DNA of 64,000 bases, taken from Megaustenia siamemsis (taxonomy: Eukaryota; Mollusca; Gastropoda; Stylommatophora; Ariophantidae). The position numbers and the translations under genes were made by a program. Location of the stretch: contig JAVIAB010000159.1 of NCBI GenBank assembly GCA_032433765.1, forward strand, positions 3,874,770 through 3,938,769, given 5' to 3'. Below the pieces are notes generated by a model. It was not told the DNA's origin. It saw only the letters and a list, made by a program, of their open reading frames with translations, and searched no databases. This document shows, in pieces, positions 10,985 to 23,933 of this stretch (positions within the stretch are counted from its first letter, which is position 1; every line of letters starts with the position of its first letter).

Positions 10985-11912
10985 TGTAGCGGGTATGTCC
11001 CTCGGCCCATTAATTGGTGATAGATCACGCCGACCAAAGATGTGTTCAGCAATAGTCTGTGTACACCCTTGATCGTGGGCCGACAGACAATACTCCCTCC
11101 GTGATCGTTGTAGTGGGTAACTTCGCGTTGCTAGTCGCCGCGCTGTTATTTCATCCCGCCCTGGGACGTTGCCTTCCCTGGGAATGGTTCGTTGATACTA
11201 TTTACGTGGACGTCTACAACACTGACAACAGCAACACTCTAAGAAGTCTTCTTAGAACAAGGAAACAGGTGTTTATTGTGACCCCTGGTCCACACTGATA
11301 ACAATGAAAAAATGTCAGCAACAGACTTGCAATTTACAACAATGGAAAAATACCAGCAACATACCTGGTGCTGAACTTGTACATCTGTCAAACTGGCATA
11401 ATGCTGGTATAAGAAAACTCATGCCAGCCTTTCTCTCGCACTCTGTTAACCGTGTGGTATGAACTTCCTCTCATACCCGACTAAAGTCTATCTATTTCAC
11501 TTGGACCCTGACATGGTCACTAATTATCACATTAGACAGTCTCTCCACATGAAGACTGTGCAAATCGAAATATGTTTTCCATAAGGCAGCCAGTTAATTA
11601 AACCGAAGCACACCGACCCAAAGTGTTTCTGCGCTTGGTAGGCAGACATCCCATCAGGTACTTAAATCTATTAACACCGACTTGGCGGACTTCTACTAGG
11701 AAAACTACCTGTCTCTCTCTTGGGCTACCTTCAGACTGACTAGATTTTCTGCCCGCTCAAATATCACTCACTTCCCCCAGCCAATCAAAACTCTCCTGAG
11801 TGATCCTCACACTACATGGATTCCACTGTTTGTCTGTTTATCGTTCATTCCTCTCTCTTTCCCGTGATCACTCTCGTTCACTCATCATACCTCATTCAGC
11901 CCCACTGCTACA
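10985..11912. mobile_element. Probable solo LTR
   Basis: A 928-bp non-satellite segment interrupts the 37-bp array. It starts TGTAGCGGGTATG and ends CCACTGCTACA, giving TG...CA ends with a TGTAGC/GCTACA terminal inverted repeat. The 4-bp CATG occurs immediately outside both ends (10981-10984, 11913-11916). These are the marks of an LTR left by recombination between the two LTRs of a retrotransposon. An 80-codon open stretch (11059-11298) inside does not resemble a known protein. A small DNA transposon is a less likely reading. Orientation is unknown. Confidence 0.7.
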
Positions 11913-12451
11913 CATGTTCTCACAAAGCTACCAATAAATACAGAAGACACATGTTCTCACAAATCTACCAATAAATACAGAAGACACATGTTCTCACAAA
12001 TCTACCGATAAATACAGAAGACATGTTCTCACAAATCTACCGATAAATACAGAAGACACATGTTCTCACAAAGCTACCAATAAATACAGAAGACACATGT
12101 TCTCACAAAGCTACCAATAAATACAGAAGACACATGTTCTCACAAAGCTACCAATAAATACAGAAGACACATGTTCTCACAAATCTACCGATAAATACAG
12201 AAGACATGTTCTCACAAATCTACCGATAAATACAGAAGACACATGTTCTCACAAAGCTACCAATAAATACAGAAGACACATGTTCTCACAAATCTACCGA
12301 TAAATACAGAAGACATGTTCTCACAAATCTACCGATAAATACAGAAGACACATGTTCTCACAAATCTACCAATAAATACAGAAGACACATGTTCTCACAA
12401 AGCTACTAATAAATACAGAAGACATGTTCTAACAAATCTACCGATAAATAC
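11913..12451 (+). repeat. 37-bp satellite, third block
   Basis: About 15 units, many with the AAAGCTACCAATAAATAC variant arranged in alternation with CCGATAAATAC units. The array decays into unique sequence near 12451. The stretch 12452-12870 holds no gene I can support. Confidence 0.93.
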
Positions 12452-12871
12452 ATTAAACACTTGTTTAGAAAATAAGACTTCAGAAAAAAAAAAATTAAAA
12501 TGTGACCTGCAGAACTCAAAAGTCCAAACAGAGACAAAGCAGACAACCAGTCTGTGGTTGATAAGAACAATGAGATGGTATTGTGCTGCAATTGTTGTAT
12601 TCGTTGTAGACATGATCTGGGCGATGAATTTTCTGTGGAGATGAAGGCAAACAACATAATTCAGGAAGAATAAATTAAAGTACAATCAAATATCTCAAGT
12701 AAAATCATGAAAAATATGTGCTCATTTACATCAGTGTTTCTCTAACTCTTTTCTAACGCAGCCCCCTCCTACCTTGTTTTCGTCCCGAGGCCTCTCCTCC
12801 CCCAACTATCCATTCCTGGAACAGATTTCTATCTATGTTTACACTTTTTTGTTTTGTTTGCAAATAGGTCG

Positions 12872-13035
<164 letters not shown>

Positions 13036-13257
13036 CGATCTCGGCAGCTATTTATCATTTCTGTTGTTGACCTTCTGCCAAGCCATTCTCTTAAGCTGTC
13101 TGTTATTTTTTTTTCTCTTTGCTTCCCTCTATCTCTTCGTCCCTCAATTTTTCCAGTTGTTACAATATATTCAAGTTGTTCTTAGTCTGCAATATGTTAT
13201 AATATGTGTCTTGTATGTATATATTTGTGATATCGTGTCGATTCGTTGATATCTTTT

Positions 13258-13545
13258 CCACCTGCTATGATCATCTTCCCGTGTGTCACCGGGGCCTCAT
13301 TGTGAGAGAGTAAAGAATAGTGACACTGTGACCTTCTAGGCATGTCGTAAGAGGCGACTAAGGAGGTTGATCGATGGCTTGACAAGCTGTCATTGTAAAA
13401 AGTATTGTTATGGAAACAGAGCCATAGATTTTAGAAGCAGTAATCTCTGCAATATGTGCCATTTTGGCACGCAAGGTTTCTGTTTTTTAAGATTGTGGTT
13501 CTGCCCTATGTGCCGTCTTCGGCTCGAAAAGACAATAGAATGATC
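13258..13545 (+). mobile_element. SINE-like interspersed repeat sharing a LINE 3' end
   Basis: This stretch contains GGCATGTCGTAAGAGGCGAC and ends with CCCTATGTGCCGTCTTCGGC followed by TCGAAAAGACAATAGAATGA. The last ~45 bp resemble the 3' end of the LINE at 6101-6724 (CCCTATGGGCCGGTTACGGC, TCGAAAGGTCAATAGATAG). A short element sharing only its 3' end with a LINE is typical of a SINE mobilised by that LINE. The 5' limit is a guess and no clear tRNA promoter boxes were seen. Confidence 0.45.
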
Positions 13546-13619
13546 ATCTACAAGACCTAGATTTATGTCATATGTACCGGACAGGTAGAAATTCTCAGCT
13601 ATCTTTTCCCAGTTTCTAT

Positions 13620-13960
13620 AATTAATGTAGAATTCACTCAGTGATAATTTAATTACATTTTAAAATCTTTATTTTATAACTAATGTAGAATTCACTCAGT
13701 GATAATTTAATTACATTTTAAAATCTTTATTTTATAACTAATGTAGAATTCACTCAGAGATACTTGAAGAACATTCTTTTTTAAAACTTACTTTTTTTAT
13801 AATTAATGTTTATTTCACTCAGAGCTACATTTCTCATAGCTTTGTATCTCAATATTTTATTTTGTAATAACTAATGATGAGTTCACCGAAAGATAAAATG
13901 TGTATATCGTCGTGTCTCAATTTACATAATTAATGTATGAATTGCTCAGAGATACGTTGT
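13620..13960 (+). repeat. 58-bp degenerate minisatellite
   Basis: About 5-6 units starting TAATGTAGAATTCACTCAGT. The first two are nearly identical and later ones diverge. Nothing else is seen here. 13961-14160 is unique sequence with an 82-codon open frame of no recognised type. Confidence 0.8.
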
Positions 13961-14159
13961 TTACTTCGTCGTGTCACAGTGTTGGCCTACAAACAAGACA
14001 ACATCGTTTGTCTGACGGAATTTCTCCTCACCTCGTTTGAATTCAACGGCAAATCCTTGGACCAAACTAGCAGTGTTTCCATGAGTACGAACATATGGCG
14101 TCAGTGGAAGACGCTCACATCTCACATTTTAACAGTGTGCATGCTTTCTAGTAGCTCTG

Positions 14160-15185
14160 TATGTGCACCATCCTCTACCACATGACATGAATGTTTGTAT
14201 GTAGTTGTGCGTGTGCACAAACCTCTACCACATGGCATGAATGCTTGTATGTTGTTGTGTATGTGCACAAACCTCCACCACATGACATGAATGCTTGTAT
14301 GTAGTTATGTATGTGCACCAACCTCTACCACATGACACGAATGTTTGTATGTAGTTGTGTGTGTGCATCAACCTCTACCCCATGACGTGAATGCTTGTAT
14401 GTAGTTCTGTATGTGCACCAACCTCTACCACATGACACGAATGCTTGTATGTAGTTTGTGTGTGCACCAACATCTACTACATGACACGAATGCTTGTATG
14501 TAGTTGTGTGTGTACACCAACCTCTACCACATGACATGAATGCTTGTATGTAGTTTTGTGTGTGCATCAACCTCTACCCCATGACGTGAATGCTTGTATG
14601 TAGTTCTGTATGTGCACCAACCTCGACCACATGACACGAATGCTTGTATGTAGTTCTGTGTGTGCACCAACCTCTACCACATGACATGAATGCTTGTATG
14701 TAGTTCTGTTTGTGCACCAACCTCTACCATATGACATGAATGCTTGTATGTAGTTCTGTATGTGCACCAACCTCTACCACATGACATGAATGCTTGTATG
14801 TAGTTCTTTGTGTGCACCAACCTCTACCACATGACATGAATGCGTGTATGTAGTTCTGTGTGTGCTCCAACCTCTACCACATGATATGAATGCTTGTATA
14901 TAGTTCTGTGTGTGCTCCAACCTCTACCACATGATATGAATGCTTGTATATAGTTCTGTGTGTGCTCCAACCTCTACCACATGATATGAATGCTTGTATA
15001 TAGTTCTGTGTGTACACTAACTTGTAGCACATGACGTGAATGCTTGCATGTAGTTCTTTATGTACACCATCCTCTACCAGATGACATGAAAGTATGTAGA
15101 TAGTTCTGTATGTGCAATAACGTCTACCACACGACATGAAAGTCTGTATGTGACCCACCTCTTCTACCTGACATGAATGCACATT
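14160..15185 (+). repeat. 50-bp minisatellite
   Basis: About 20 units of ATGCTTGTATGTAGTTCTGT plus GTGTGCACCAACCTCTACCA plus CATGACATGA. Open frames on the minus strand through this array are repeat read-through. The last units degrade toward the next array, with which it shares GTAGTTCTGT and CTCTACCACATGACA words. Confidence 0.93.
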
Positions 15186-15189
15186 AAAG

Positions 15190-16345
15190 GCTTTGTAGTT
15201 CTGTACCTCAACCATATGACACTAAAGCCTCTATGTAGTTCTGTACTTCTACCACATGACACTAAAGCCTATATGTAGTTCTGTACCTCTACACATGACA
15301 CTAAAGCCTATTTGTAGTTCTGTACCTCTACACAATGACACTAAAACCTATATGTATTTCTGTAACTCTACCACGTGACACTAAAGCCTATATGTAGTTC
15401 TGTACCTCTACCACATGACACTAAAGCCTATATGTAGTTCTGTACCTCTACCACATGACACTAAAGCCTATATGTAGTTCTATATCTATACCACATGACA
15501 CTAAAGCCTATATGTAGTTCTGTACCTCTACACATGACACTAAAGCCTATATGTAGTTCTGTACCTCTACCACATGACACTAAAGCCTATATGTAGTTCT
15601 GTACCTCTACCACATGACACTAAAGCCTATATGTAGTTCTGTACCTCTACACATGACACTAAAGCCTATATGTAGTTCTGTACTTCTACCACATGACACT
15701 AAAGCCTATATGTAGTTCTGTACCTCTACCACATGACACTAAAGCCTATATGTAGTTCTGTACCTCTACCACATGACACTAAAGCCTATATGTAGTTCTG
15801 TATCTCTACACATGACACTAAAGCCTATATGTAGTTCTGTACCTCTACCACATGACACTAAAGCCTATATGTAGTTCTGTACTTCTACCACATGACACTA
15901 AAGCCTATATGTAGTTCTGTACCTCTACCACATGACACTAAAGCCTATATGTAGTTCTGTACCTCTACCACATGACACTAAAGCCTATATGTAGTTCTAT
16001 ATCTATACCACATGACACTAAAGCCTACATGTAGTTCTGTACCTCTACACATGACACTAAAGCCTATATGTAGTTCTGTACCTCTACCACATGACACTAA
16101 AGCCTATATGTAGTTCTGTACCTCTACCACATGACACTAAAGCCTATATGTAGTTCTGTATCTCTACACATGACACTAAAGCCTATATGTAGTTCTGTAC
16201 TTCTACCACATGACACTAAAGCCTATATGTAGTTCTGTACCTCTACCACATGACACTAAAGCCTATATGTAGTTCTGTACCTCTACCACATGACACTAAA
16301 GCCTATATGTAGTTCTGTACTTCTACCACATGACACTAAAGCCTA
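15190..16345 (+). repeat. 40-bp minisatellite derived from the 50-bp array
   Basis: About 29 units of CTATATGTAGTTCTGTACCT plus CTACCACATGACACTAAAGC. A 38-bp variant missing CC recurs every few units, suggesting a higher-order pattern of about 5-7 units. It shares half its sequence with the preceding array, so one probably arose from the other. 16346-16990 is unique AT-rich sequence without a supportable gene. Confidence 0.93.
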
Positions 16346-16991
16346 TAATTAAATCTACAAATCAAATCATTCTTGTCCTAAATCTTCAAGATCACACAAT
16401 TTAAAAACCATACAAATCTTTACCCCCATAAATATTTGTAATAATATAATTTGTATAATAATATATAACAAATAATTGGAGCTTCCACATTTAAGAATAA
16501 TTTATTTGAGAAAATGTCCCCAGGACCTGATATTCCCGTGACGTTCGTTTTAACGTGAAACCAAATTGCTGTGGACTGATGTTGATTCGCCATTAAGTAT
16601 TGATGTTGCAATAAAACTGACGTTATCAGACTGAAAGTCGCCTAGTTTCTGTTAAGTAAAACGTATTGGAACACTCACTCCTGCCACGCGTTAGTATTAC
16701 TATACATTTTAGTCTAATTTGTTTTTCTTGTAATCGGACCAATCTTAAAATTATTTCTCACTTCAAGATTTCAATGTCCAGTAATGTTATCAATAATGAT
16801 TTGTGTCTCGTGGAAATTGTAAATGATTTTTCTACACTAAAACAAGAGTTCAGTAGTTATAACAAATTGTTATACATGAAATAAGAAGAAAGTGGTGGAA
16901 ATATGAATGTCATAGCTTCAAGATGACATAGTTAAATTGTGAAACGAGAACTGGAAATGTCTTTGCTAGGAGTTCACAATGACAGAGTTGA

Positions 16992-17765
16992 ACAATCTGA
17001 TTAATTCACTATGGGTGTGACTAGCAGGCCTTAGATTGAGGATACACAGTTGAACAATCTGACTGATTTCACTATGGGCGTGACTAGCAAACTTAGATTG
17101 AGGACACAAAGTTGAACAATCTGATTAATTCACTATGGGTGTGACTAGCAGGCCTTAGATTGAGGATACACAGTTGAACAATCTGACTGATTTCACTAAG
17201 GGTGTGACTAGTAGGCCTTGAGTTGTGGACACAAAGTTGAACAATCTGACTGATTTCACTATGGTTGTGACAAGCAGGTCTTAGAATGAGGACACTATGT
17301 TGAACAATCTGACTGATTTCACTATGGTTGTGACAAGCAGGTCTTAGAATGAGGACACTATGTTGAACAATCTGACTGATTTCACTATGGACGTGACAAG
17401 CAGGTCTTGGGTTGTGGACACAAAGTTGAACAATCTGACTGATTTCACTATGGACGTGACAAGCAGGTCTTAGAATGAGGACACTATGTTGAACAATCTG
17501 ACTGATTTCACTATGGTTGTGACAAGCAGGTCTTAGAATGAGGACACTATGTTGAACAATCTGAATGATTTCACTATGGTTGTGACAAGCAGGTCTTAGG
17601 TTGAGGACACTATGTTGAACAATCTGACTGATTTCACTATGGTTGTGACAAGCAGGTCTTAGAATGAGGACACTATGTTGAACAATCTAACTGATTTCAC
17701 TATGGACGTGACAAGCAGGTCTTGGGTTGTGGACACAAAGTTGAACAATCTGACTGATTTCACTA
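16992..17765 (+). repeat. 63-bp array copied from the GPCR N-terminal codons
   Basis: About 12 units of TTGAACAATCTGACTGATTT plus CACTATGG(A/T)(C/T)GTGACAAGC plus AGGTCTTAGAATGAGGACAC. The unit is 63 bp (21 codons) and in frame with the receptor that begins within its last copies, where it encodes LNNLTDFTMDVTSRSWVVDT. Most upstream copies carry a TAG at the same codon, so they are not coding. One early unit is 62 bp. Confidence 0.9.
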
Positions 17766-18753
17766 AGAGTGTGATTAGCGGAATTTGGGTTGGGGAAATA
17801 ACTGAGAGAGACAAATATATTTGTACCCTTATCAACTCCGTCTTCTTGTGTTGGATTGTCTGTTTGTTTGGGACTGTAACCAACATAATTAACTTGTTTG
17901 TATTTTACAAGCAAGGCTTGAACACAACAATCAACATTAGCTTCTTCGCTATGGCCATTTCTGATTTGTCCAGTTTAATTTTGCAACAATGGTTCATAAT
18001 GCTTACTATACCAGGGCTAGAGAGGCTGGAAATACCTATGGTACTGTCGGATGTACAATACATCACAGGAGGAGTAACTCGTGAAGCGTTCTCAAGGATC
18101 ACGTGCCTAATCACAGTTTACATAACAGCAGAAAGATGTTTCTGCATCATATTCCCTCTTCACGTCAAACAGATGATCACACCAAGACTAACGACCGTAA
18201 TAATAGCCACGATATTCATTGGTACCTGGATATCAGGAATTCCATTGTATTTCGTTTCACACATCGGCTGGCAGTTCTATCCGGGCTTGAACAAGACTCT
18301 CCTCGGCTTGATTAACACAGAAAACAAAGACACGGTAGAGGGCGCTGTCTACTTCATTCACACAATGTTGGCTTTATATCTGTCATGGCGGTTATGATTT
18401 TTACGTCAATTTTGATACGACAACTTGGCCAGAAACGGGAATGGCGTAAGACTGTCAATGTTAACCATGAACAACACGAGTCTATGTCAAAAAAAGACAA
18501 AACAACTGCAACTATGGTTGTTCTCATCGCATGTTTGCTGCTTGTCTGTTACGCCCCAGCAACCGTTTTGTGCGCAGCTACGTTCTGTGTGCCAGAGTTC
18601 GGTACAAACAGAGAGTATTACAAATTGTATTACATTCTATGGACGTTCGCGCTTTTATTTGAGACTGTTAATTCTAGCGCGAATATTTTCTTGTATATGA
18701 AGATGAGCACGAAATATCGGCTTAAGTTTAAGCTCCTTTTAAACAAAAAATAG
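17675..18753 (+). pseudogene. Class A GPCR, chemosensory-receptor-like, frameshifted
   Basis: A single-exon seven-helix receptor related to the intact one at 43483-44538. TM1 contains GTVTNIINLFVFYKQGL, TM2 has ISFFAMAISDLSSL, TM3 ends ITVYITAERCFCIIFPLHVK (ER in place of DRY), and TM7 has NSSANIFLYMKMSTKYR (NIFLY for NPxxY). Frame 1 runs from 17675 into a stop just after 18370. The homologous reading resumes one frame over at SVMAVMIFTSIL, so one base is missing near 18371-18382, in TM5. The start codon lies in the 63-bp array and the N-terminus contains NLT glycosylation sites. It is either a young pseudogene or an assembly base error; the rest is well preserved. The family is probably an invertebrate chemosensory receptor expansion (inference). 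Confidence 0.85.
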
Positions 18754-18774
18754 GAGAACCATCGACAAGTCAGC

Positions 18775-20330
18775 TGTCTACGTCTCGATGTCGCACAAGG
18801 AGAAACTCTTTATTCTAGGTGTCTGTCCGTCTATGTCTCGATGTCCCACAAGGAGAAACTCTTTATTCTAGGTGTCTGTCCGTCTATGTCTCGATGTCCC
18901 ACAAGGAGAAACTCTTTATTCTAGGTGTCTGTCCGTCTATGTCTCGATGTCCCACAAGGAGAAACTCTTTATTCTAGGTGTCTGTCCGTCTATGTCTCGA
19001 TGTCCCACAAGGAGAACCTCTTTATTCTAGGTGTCTGTCCGTCTATGTCTCGATGTCCCACAAGGAGAAACTCTTTATTCTAGGTGTCTGTCCGTCTATG
19101 TCTCGATGTCCCACAAGGAGAAACTCTTTATTCTAGGTGTCTGTCCGTCTATGTCTCGATGTCCCACAAGGAGAAACTCTTTATTCTAGGTGTCTGTCCG
19201 TCTATGTCTCGATGTCCCACAAGGAGAAACTCTTTATTCTAGGTGTCTGTCCGTCTATGTCTCGATGTCCCAAAAGGAGAACCTCTTTATTCTAGGTGTC
19301 TGTCCGTCTATGTCTCGATGTCCCACAAGGAGAAACTCTTTATTCTAGGTGTCTGTCCGTCTATGTCTCGATGTCCCACAAGGAGAAACTCTTTATTCTA
19401 GGTGTCTGTCCGTCTATGTCTCGATGTCCCACAAGGAGAAACTCTTTATTCTAGGTGCCTGTCCGTCTATGTCTCGATGTCCCACAAGGAGAAACTCTTT
19501 ATTCTAGGTGTCTGTCCGTCTATGTCTCGATGTCCCACAAGGAGAAACTCTTTATTCTAGGTGTCTGTCCGTCTATGTCTCGATGTCCCACAAGGAGAAC
19601 CACTTTATTCTAGGTGTCTGTCCGTCTATGTCTCGATGTCCCACAAGGAGAAACTCTTTATTCTAGGTGTCTGTCCGTCTATGTCTCGATGTCCCACAAG
19701 GAGAAACTCTTTATTCTAGGTGTCTGTCCGTCTATGTCTCGATGTCCCACAAGGAGAGCCTCTTTATTCTAGGTGTCTGTCCGTCTATGTCTCGATGTCC
19801 CACAAGGAGAAACTCTTTATTCTAGGTGTCTGTCCGTCTATGTCTCGATGTCCCACAAGGAGAGCCTCTTTATTTTAGGTGTCTGTCCGTCTATGTCTCG
19901 ATGTCCACAAGGAAGACCTCTTTATCCTAGGTGTCTGTCCGTCTACGCCTCGATGTCCACAAGAAGGACCTCTTTATTCTATGTATCTGCCTGTCTACGC
20001 CTAGATATCCCCAAGGAAGGCCTTTTTATTCTAGGTGTCTGCCCGTCTACGCTTCGATATCCCCCAAGGAAGGCCTCTTTATTCTAGGTGTCTGTCCGTC
20101 TATGTCTAGATGTCCCACAAGGAGAAACTCTTTATTCTAGGTGTCTGTCCGTCTATGTCTCGATGTCCCACAAGGAGAAACTCTTTATCCTAGATGTCTG
20201 TCCGTCTATGTCTCGATGTCCCACAAGAAGGACCTCTTTATTCTATGTATCTGCCTGTCTACGCCTAGATATCCCCCAAGGAAGGCCTCTTTATCCTAGG
20301 TGTCTGCCCGTCTACGCCTTGATGCCCCAC
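18775..20330 (+). repeat. 53-bp minisatellite downstream of the GPCR pseudogene
   Basis: About 29 units of CTCTTTATTCTAGGTGTCTG plus TCCGTCTATGTCTCGATGTC plus CCACAAGGAGAAA. The array starts about 20 bp after the receptor stop codon. Units are nearly identical up to 19870, then diverge (CTACGCCTCGATGTCC, CTACGCCTAGATATCC variants). 20331-20575 is unique with no gene. Confidence 0.95.
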
Positions 20331-20575
20331 AATTACGGCCTCCTTGCTCTCTAGTTTTTCAATAAACATGAAACAAGAAGAGTTCTAATTTCTGACCTCA
20401 GTCTCACTTTTGCATCAAACGAACTAACCAACTACCTACCTACTGCTATATTTGACGCAAGCCAGAGCCAGTGAGAAACTTCACAATGAGTGAAGTTGTC
20501 GTTTTTATATCGCCCTCTAGAATCAGTAACCCGTTAGTTGTTTGTGAAGTGCTGTTCTAAAAATTGACATCGTCA

Positions 20576-21095
20576 TACGATCACTCACAACTTTGTGTAT
20601 TCTACAAACATTTTATGTTTACGATCACTCACAACTTTGTGTATTCTACAAACATTTTATGTTTACGATCACTCACAACTTTGTTTTCTACAAACATTTT
20701 ATGTTTACGATCACTCACAACTTTATGTTTTCTACAACATTTTATGTTTACGATCACTCACAACTTTATGTTTTCTACAAACATGTTATGTTTACGATCA
20801 CTCACAACTTTATGTTTTCTACAAACATTTTATGTTTACGATCACTCACAACTTTATGTATTCTACAAACATTTTATATTGACGATCACTCACAACTTTG
20901 TGTATTTTACAAATATTTTATGTTTACGATCACTCACAACTTTGTGTTTACAAGCATTTTATGTTTATATCACTTACACCTTTGTGTATTCTACAAGCAT
21001 TTTATGTTTATATCGCTTACACCTTTGTGTATTCTACAAGCAGTTTATGTTTATATCACTTACACATTTGTGTATTCTACAAGCATTTTATGTTT
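20576..21095 (+). repeat. 44-bp minisatellite
   Basis: About 12 units of ACGATCACTCACAACTTTGT plus GTATTCTACAAACATTTTATGTTT split over two words. The last four units change to TATATCACTTACACC. All forward frames stay open through it without being genes. Confidence 0.92.
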
Positions 21096-21159
21096 AATGG
21101 TCAGACAAATATGAACATTATTCATGATTTCTGGGTCTTTTCAAGTGCTCTTCATCTCC

Positions 21160-21400
21160 TCAAGATCTTACATTCATCTTTTTCTCAATATTTTACACTC
21201 ATCTTTTCCTAAGATCTCACATTCATCTTTTTCTCAATATTTTACACTCATCTTTTCCTAAAGATCTTACAATCATCTTTTTTCTCAAGATTTTACACTC
21301 ATCTTTTTCTCAAGATTTTACACTCATCTTTTTCTCAGATTTTACACTCATCTTTTTCTCAAGATCTTATCATTTTCTGAAGTACTCATCTTTTTCTCAA
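21160..21400 (+). repeat. 24-bp minisatellite
   Basis: About 9 units of TTACACTCATCTTTTTCTCA plus AGAT with variable indels. It grades into the 19-bp family. Confidence 0.8.
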
Positions 21401-22500
21401 AATTTTTCCATTTTCACAAGCGCTCACCACTGTATCAAGTACTCACACATTTCTCAAGTGCTCACACATTTCTCAAGTACTCAAAATAATTTCAAGTACT
21501 CAAACAATTCTCAAGTACTCACAAATTTTTCAAGCATTTACAATAGTTTCAAATGCTCACATATTTCCCAAGTACCCACACTAGTTTCAAAAACTTGCAC
21601 ATTTCCCAAGTACTCACAATAGTTTCAAGAGCTCACACATTTCCTAAGTACCCACAATAGTTTCAAGAGCTCACATATTTCCCAAGTACCCACAGTAGTT
21701 TCAAGAGCTCACACATTTCCCAAGTACCCACAATAGTTTAAACAGCACACATATTACCCAAGTACCCACAATAGTTTAAACAGCACACATATTTCCCAAG
21801 TACCAACAATAGTTTCAAGAGCTCACATATTTCCCAAGTACCCACAATAGTTTAAAGAGCACACATATTTCCCAAGTACCCACAATAGTTTAAAGAGCAC
21901 ACATATTTCCCAAGTACCTACAATAGTTTCAAGAGCTCACATATTTCTCAAGTACTCACAATAGTTTCAAGTGCTCACACATTTCTCAAATACCCACAAT
22001 AGTTTCAAGTACTCACACATTTCCCAAGTACTCACACTAGTTTCAAGTGCTCACACATTTCCCAAGTACCCACACTAGTTTCAAGTGTCCCACATTTCTC
22101 AAGTACCCACAATAGTTTCAAGTGCTCACACATTTCTCAAATACTTACAATAGTTTCAAGTGCTCACACATTTCTCAAGAATTCACAATAGTTTCAAGAC
22201 CTCACACATTTCTCAAGTGATCACACATTTCTCAGAGTACTCACAATAGTTTCAAGTACTCACACATTTTTCAAGTACTCACAATAGTTTCAAGTACTCA
22301 CACATTTCTCAAGTACTCACAATAGTTTCAAGTACTCACACATTTCTCAAGAAATCACAATAGTTTCAAGTGCTAACACATTTCTCAAGTGCTCACAGGT
22401 TTCTGAAGTACTCGCAGATTTCTCAAGTACTCACAATAGTTTCAAATGCTCAACATCTTTTTATGTGAACAATATATTTTTGGTTAAGTATCTGCAATTT
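21400..22500 (+). repeat. 38-bp dimer subfamily of a 19-bp satellite
   Basis: About 28 units of TTTCAAGTGCTCACACATTT plus CTCAAGTACTCACAATAG. Each 38-bp unit is two related 19-mers. Variants with TTCCCAAGTACCCACAATAG dominate 21600-21930. Confidence 0.88.
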
Positions 22501-22699
22501 TCTCAAAATCTCACTATCTTCTCTTGTGCTCACCGTTTTTTTTTTTTTAAGAATTCAGCATTTTCTCATGCGCTCACCATTTATTTTTCAAAAACTCACC
22601 GTTTTCTCAAGTTGTCGCCATAGTTTTAAGTTCTCTCGATTTTATAGCGCTCACATTTTTAACGAGAACTCACCATTTTTGCAAAAACTCATTATTTTC

Positions 22700-23640
22700 T
22701 CAAGTGTTCAACATTTTTTTCACTGTTCAACTTTTTCTTCACTGTTCAACATTTTTAAAGTGATCAACATTTTCTCCGGTGTTCAAACATTTTCTCCACT
22801 GTTCAACATTTTCTCAAGTTCTATACATTTTCTCTGATGTCAAACATTTTCTCCGGTGTTCAATACTTTCTCCAGAGATCAACACTTTCTCCAGTGTTCA
22901 ACATGTTCTCCAGTATTCAACACTTTCTCCAGAGATCAACACTTTCTCCAGCGTTCAACATTTTCTCCAGAGATCAACACTTTCTCCAGTGTTCAACATG
23001 TTCTCCAGTATTCAACACTTTCTCCAGAGATCAACACTTTCTCCAGTGTTCAACATTTTCTCCAGAGATCAACACTTTCTCCAGTGTTCAACATTTTCTC
23101 CAGAGATCAACATTTTCTCTAGAGATCAACACTTTCTCCAGTGTTCAACACTTTCTTCAGAGATCAACATTTTCTCTAGAGATCAACACTTTCTCCAGTT
23201 TTCAACACTTTCTTCAGAGATCAACATTTTCTCCAGTATTCAACACTTTCTTCAGAGATCAACATTTTCTCTAGAGATCAACACTTTCTCCAGTGTTCAA
23301 CACTTTCTCCAGTGTTCAACACTTTCTCCAGTGTTCAACACTTTCTTCAGAGATCAACATTTTCTCCAGTGTTCAACACTTTCTCCAGAGATCAACACTT
23401 TCTCCAGAGAACAACATTTTCTCCAGAGAACAACACTTTCTTCAGAGATCAACATGTTTTCCAGTGTTCAAAACTTTCTCCAGTGTTCAACACTTTCTTC
23501 TGAGATCAACATTTTCTCCAGAGATCAACACTTTCTCCAGTGCTCAACATTTTCTCCAGAGAACAACACTTTCTACAGAGATCAACATGTTCTCCAGTGT
23601 TCAACACTTTCTCCAGTGTTCAACATTTCCTCCAGTGCTC
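22700..23640 (+). repeat. 19-bp satellite, AACACTTTCTCCAG subfamily
   Basis: About 48 units of AACACTTTCTCCAGAGATC or AACACTTTCTCCAGTGTTC in mixed order. A 313-codon open frame (22779-23720) is only repeat read-through. 22500-22700 is a degenerate transition. Confidence 0.9.
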
Positions 23641-23933
23641 GTCATTGTTTCAAGCACTCACCATTTTCCCATGTGCTCACCATAGATTTTAGTTCTGATC
23701 ATTTTCTTGAGGGCTCATAATTTTCTTAAACAATCACCACCTTCTCAAGCACTCACTATTTTATCATGTGCTGACCATAGTTTTAAAGTGCTAAACATTC
23801 TCTCGACTACTCACATCATTCTTATTTCCTCACAATAGTTTCAGGTGATCAGTATTTTCTCAAGTGGTACCCATTTCGGAGGTGCTCTTAATTTTTTCAA
23901 GTACACATTATTTTTCTTGTGCTAAGCATTTTT

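Noticed and set aside
22779..23720. 313-codon open frame
   Set aside because: Read-through of the stop-free 19-bp satellite.
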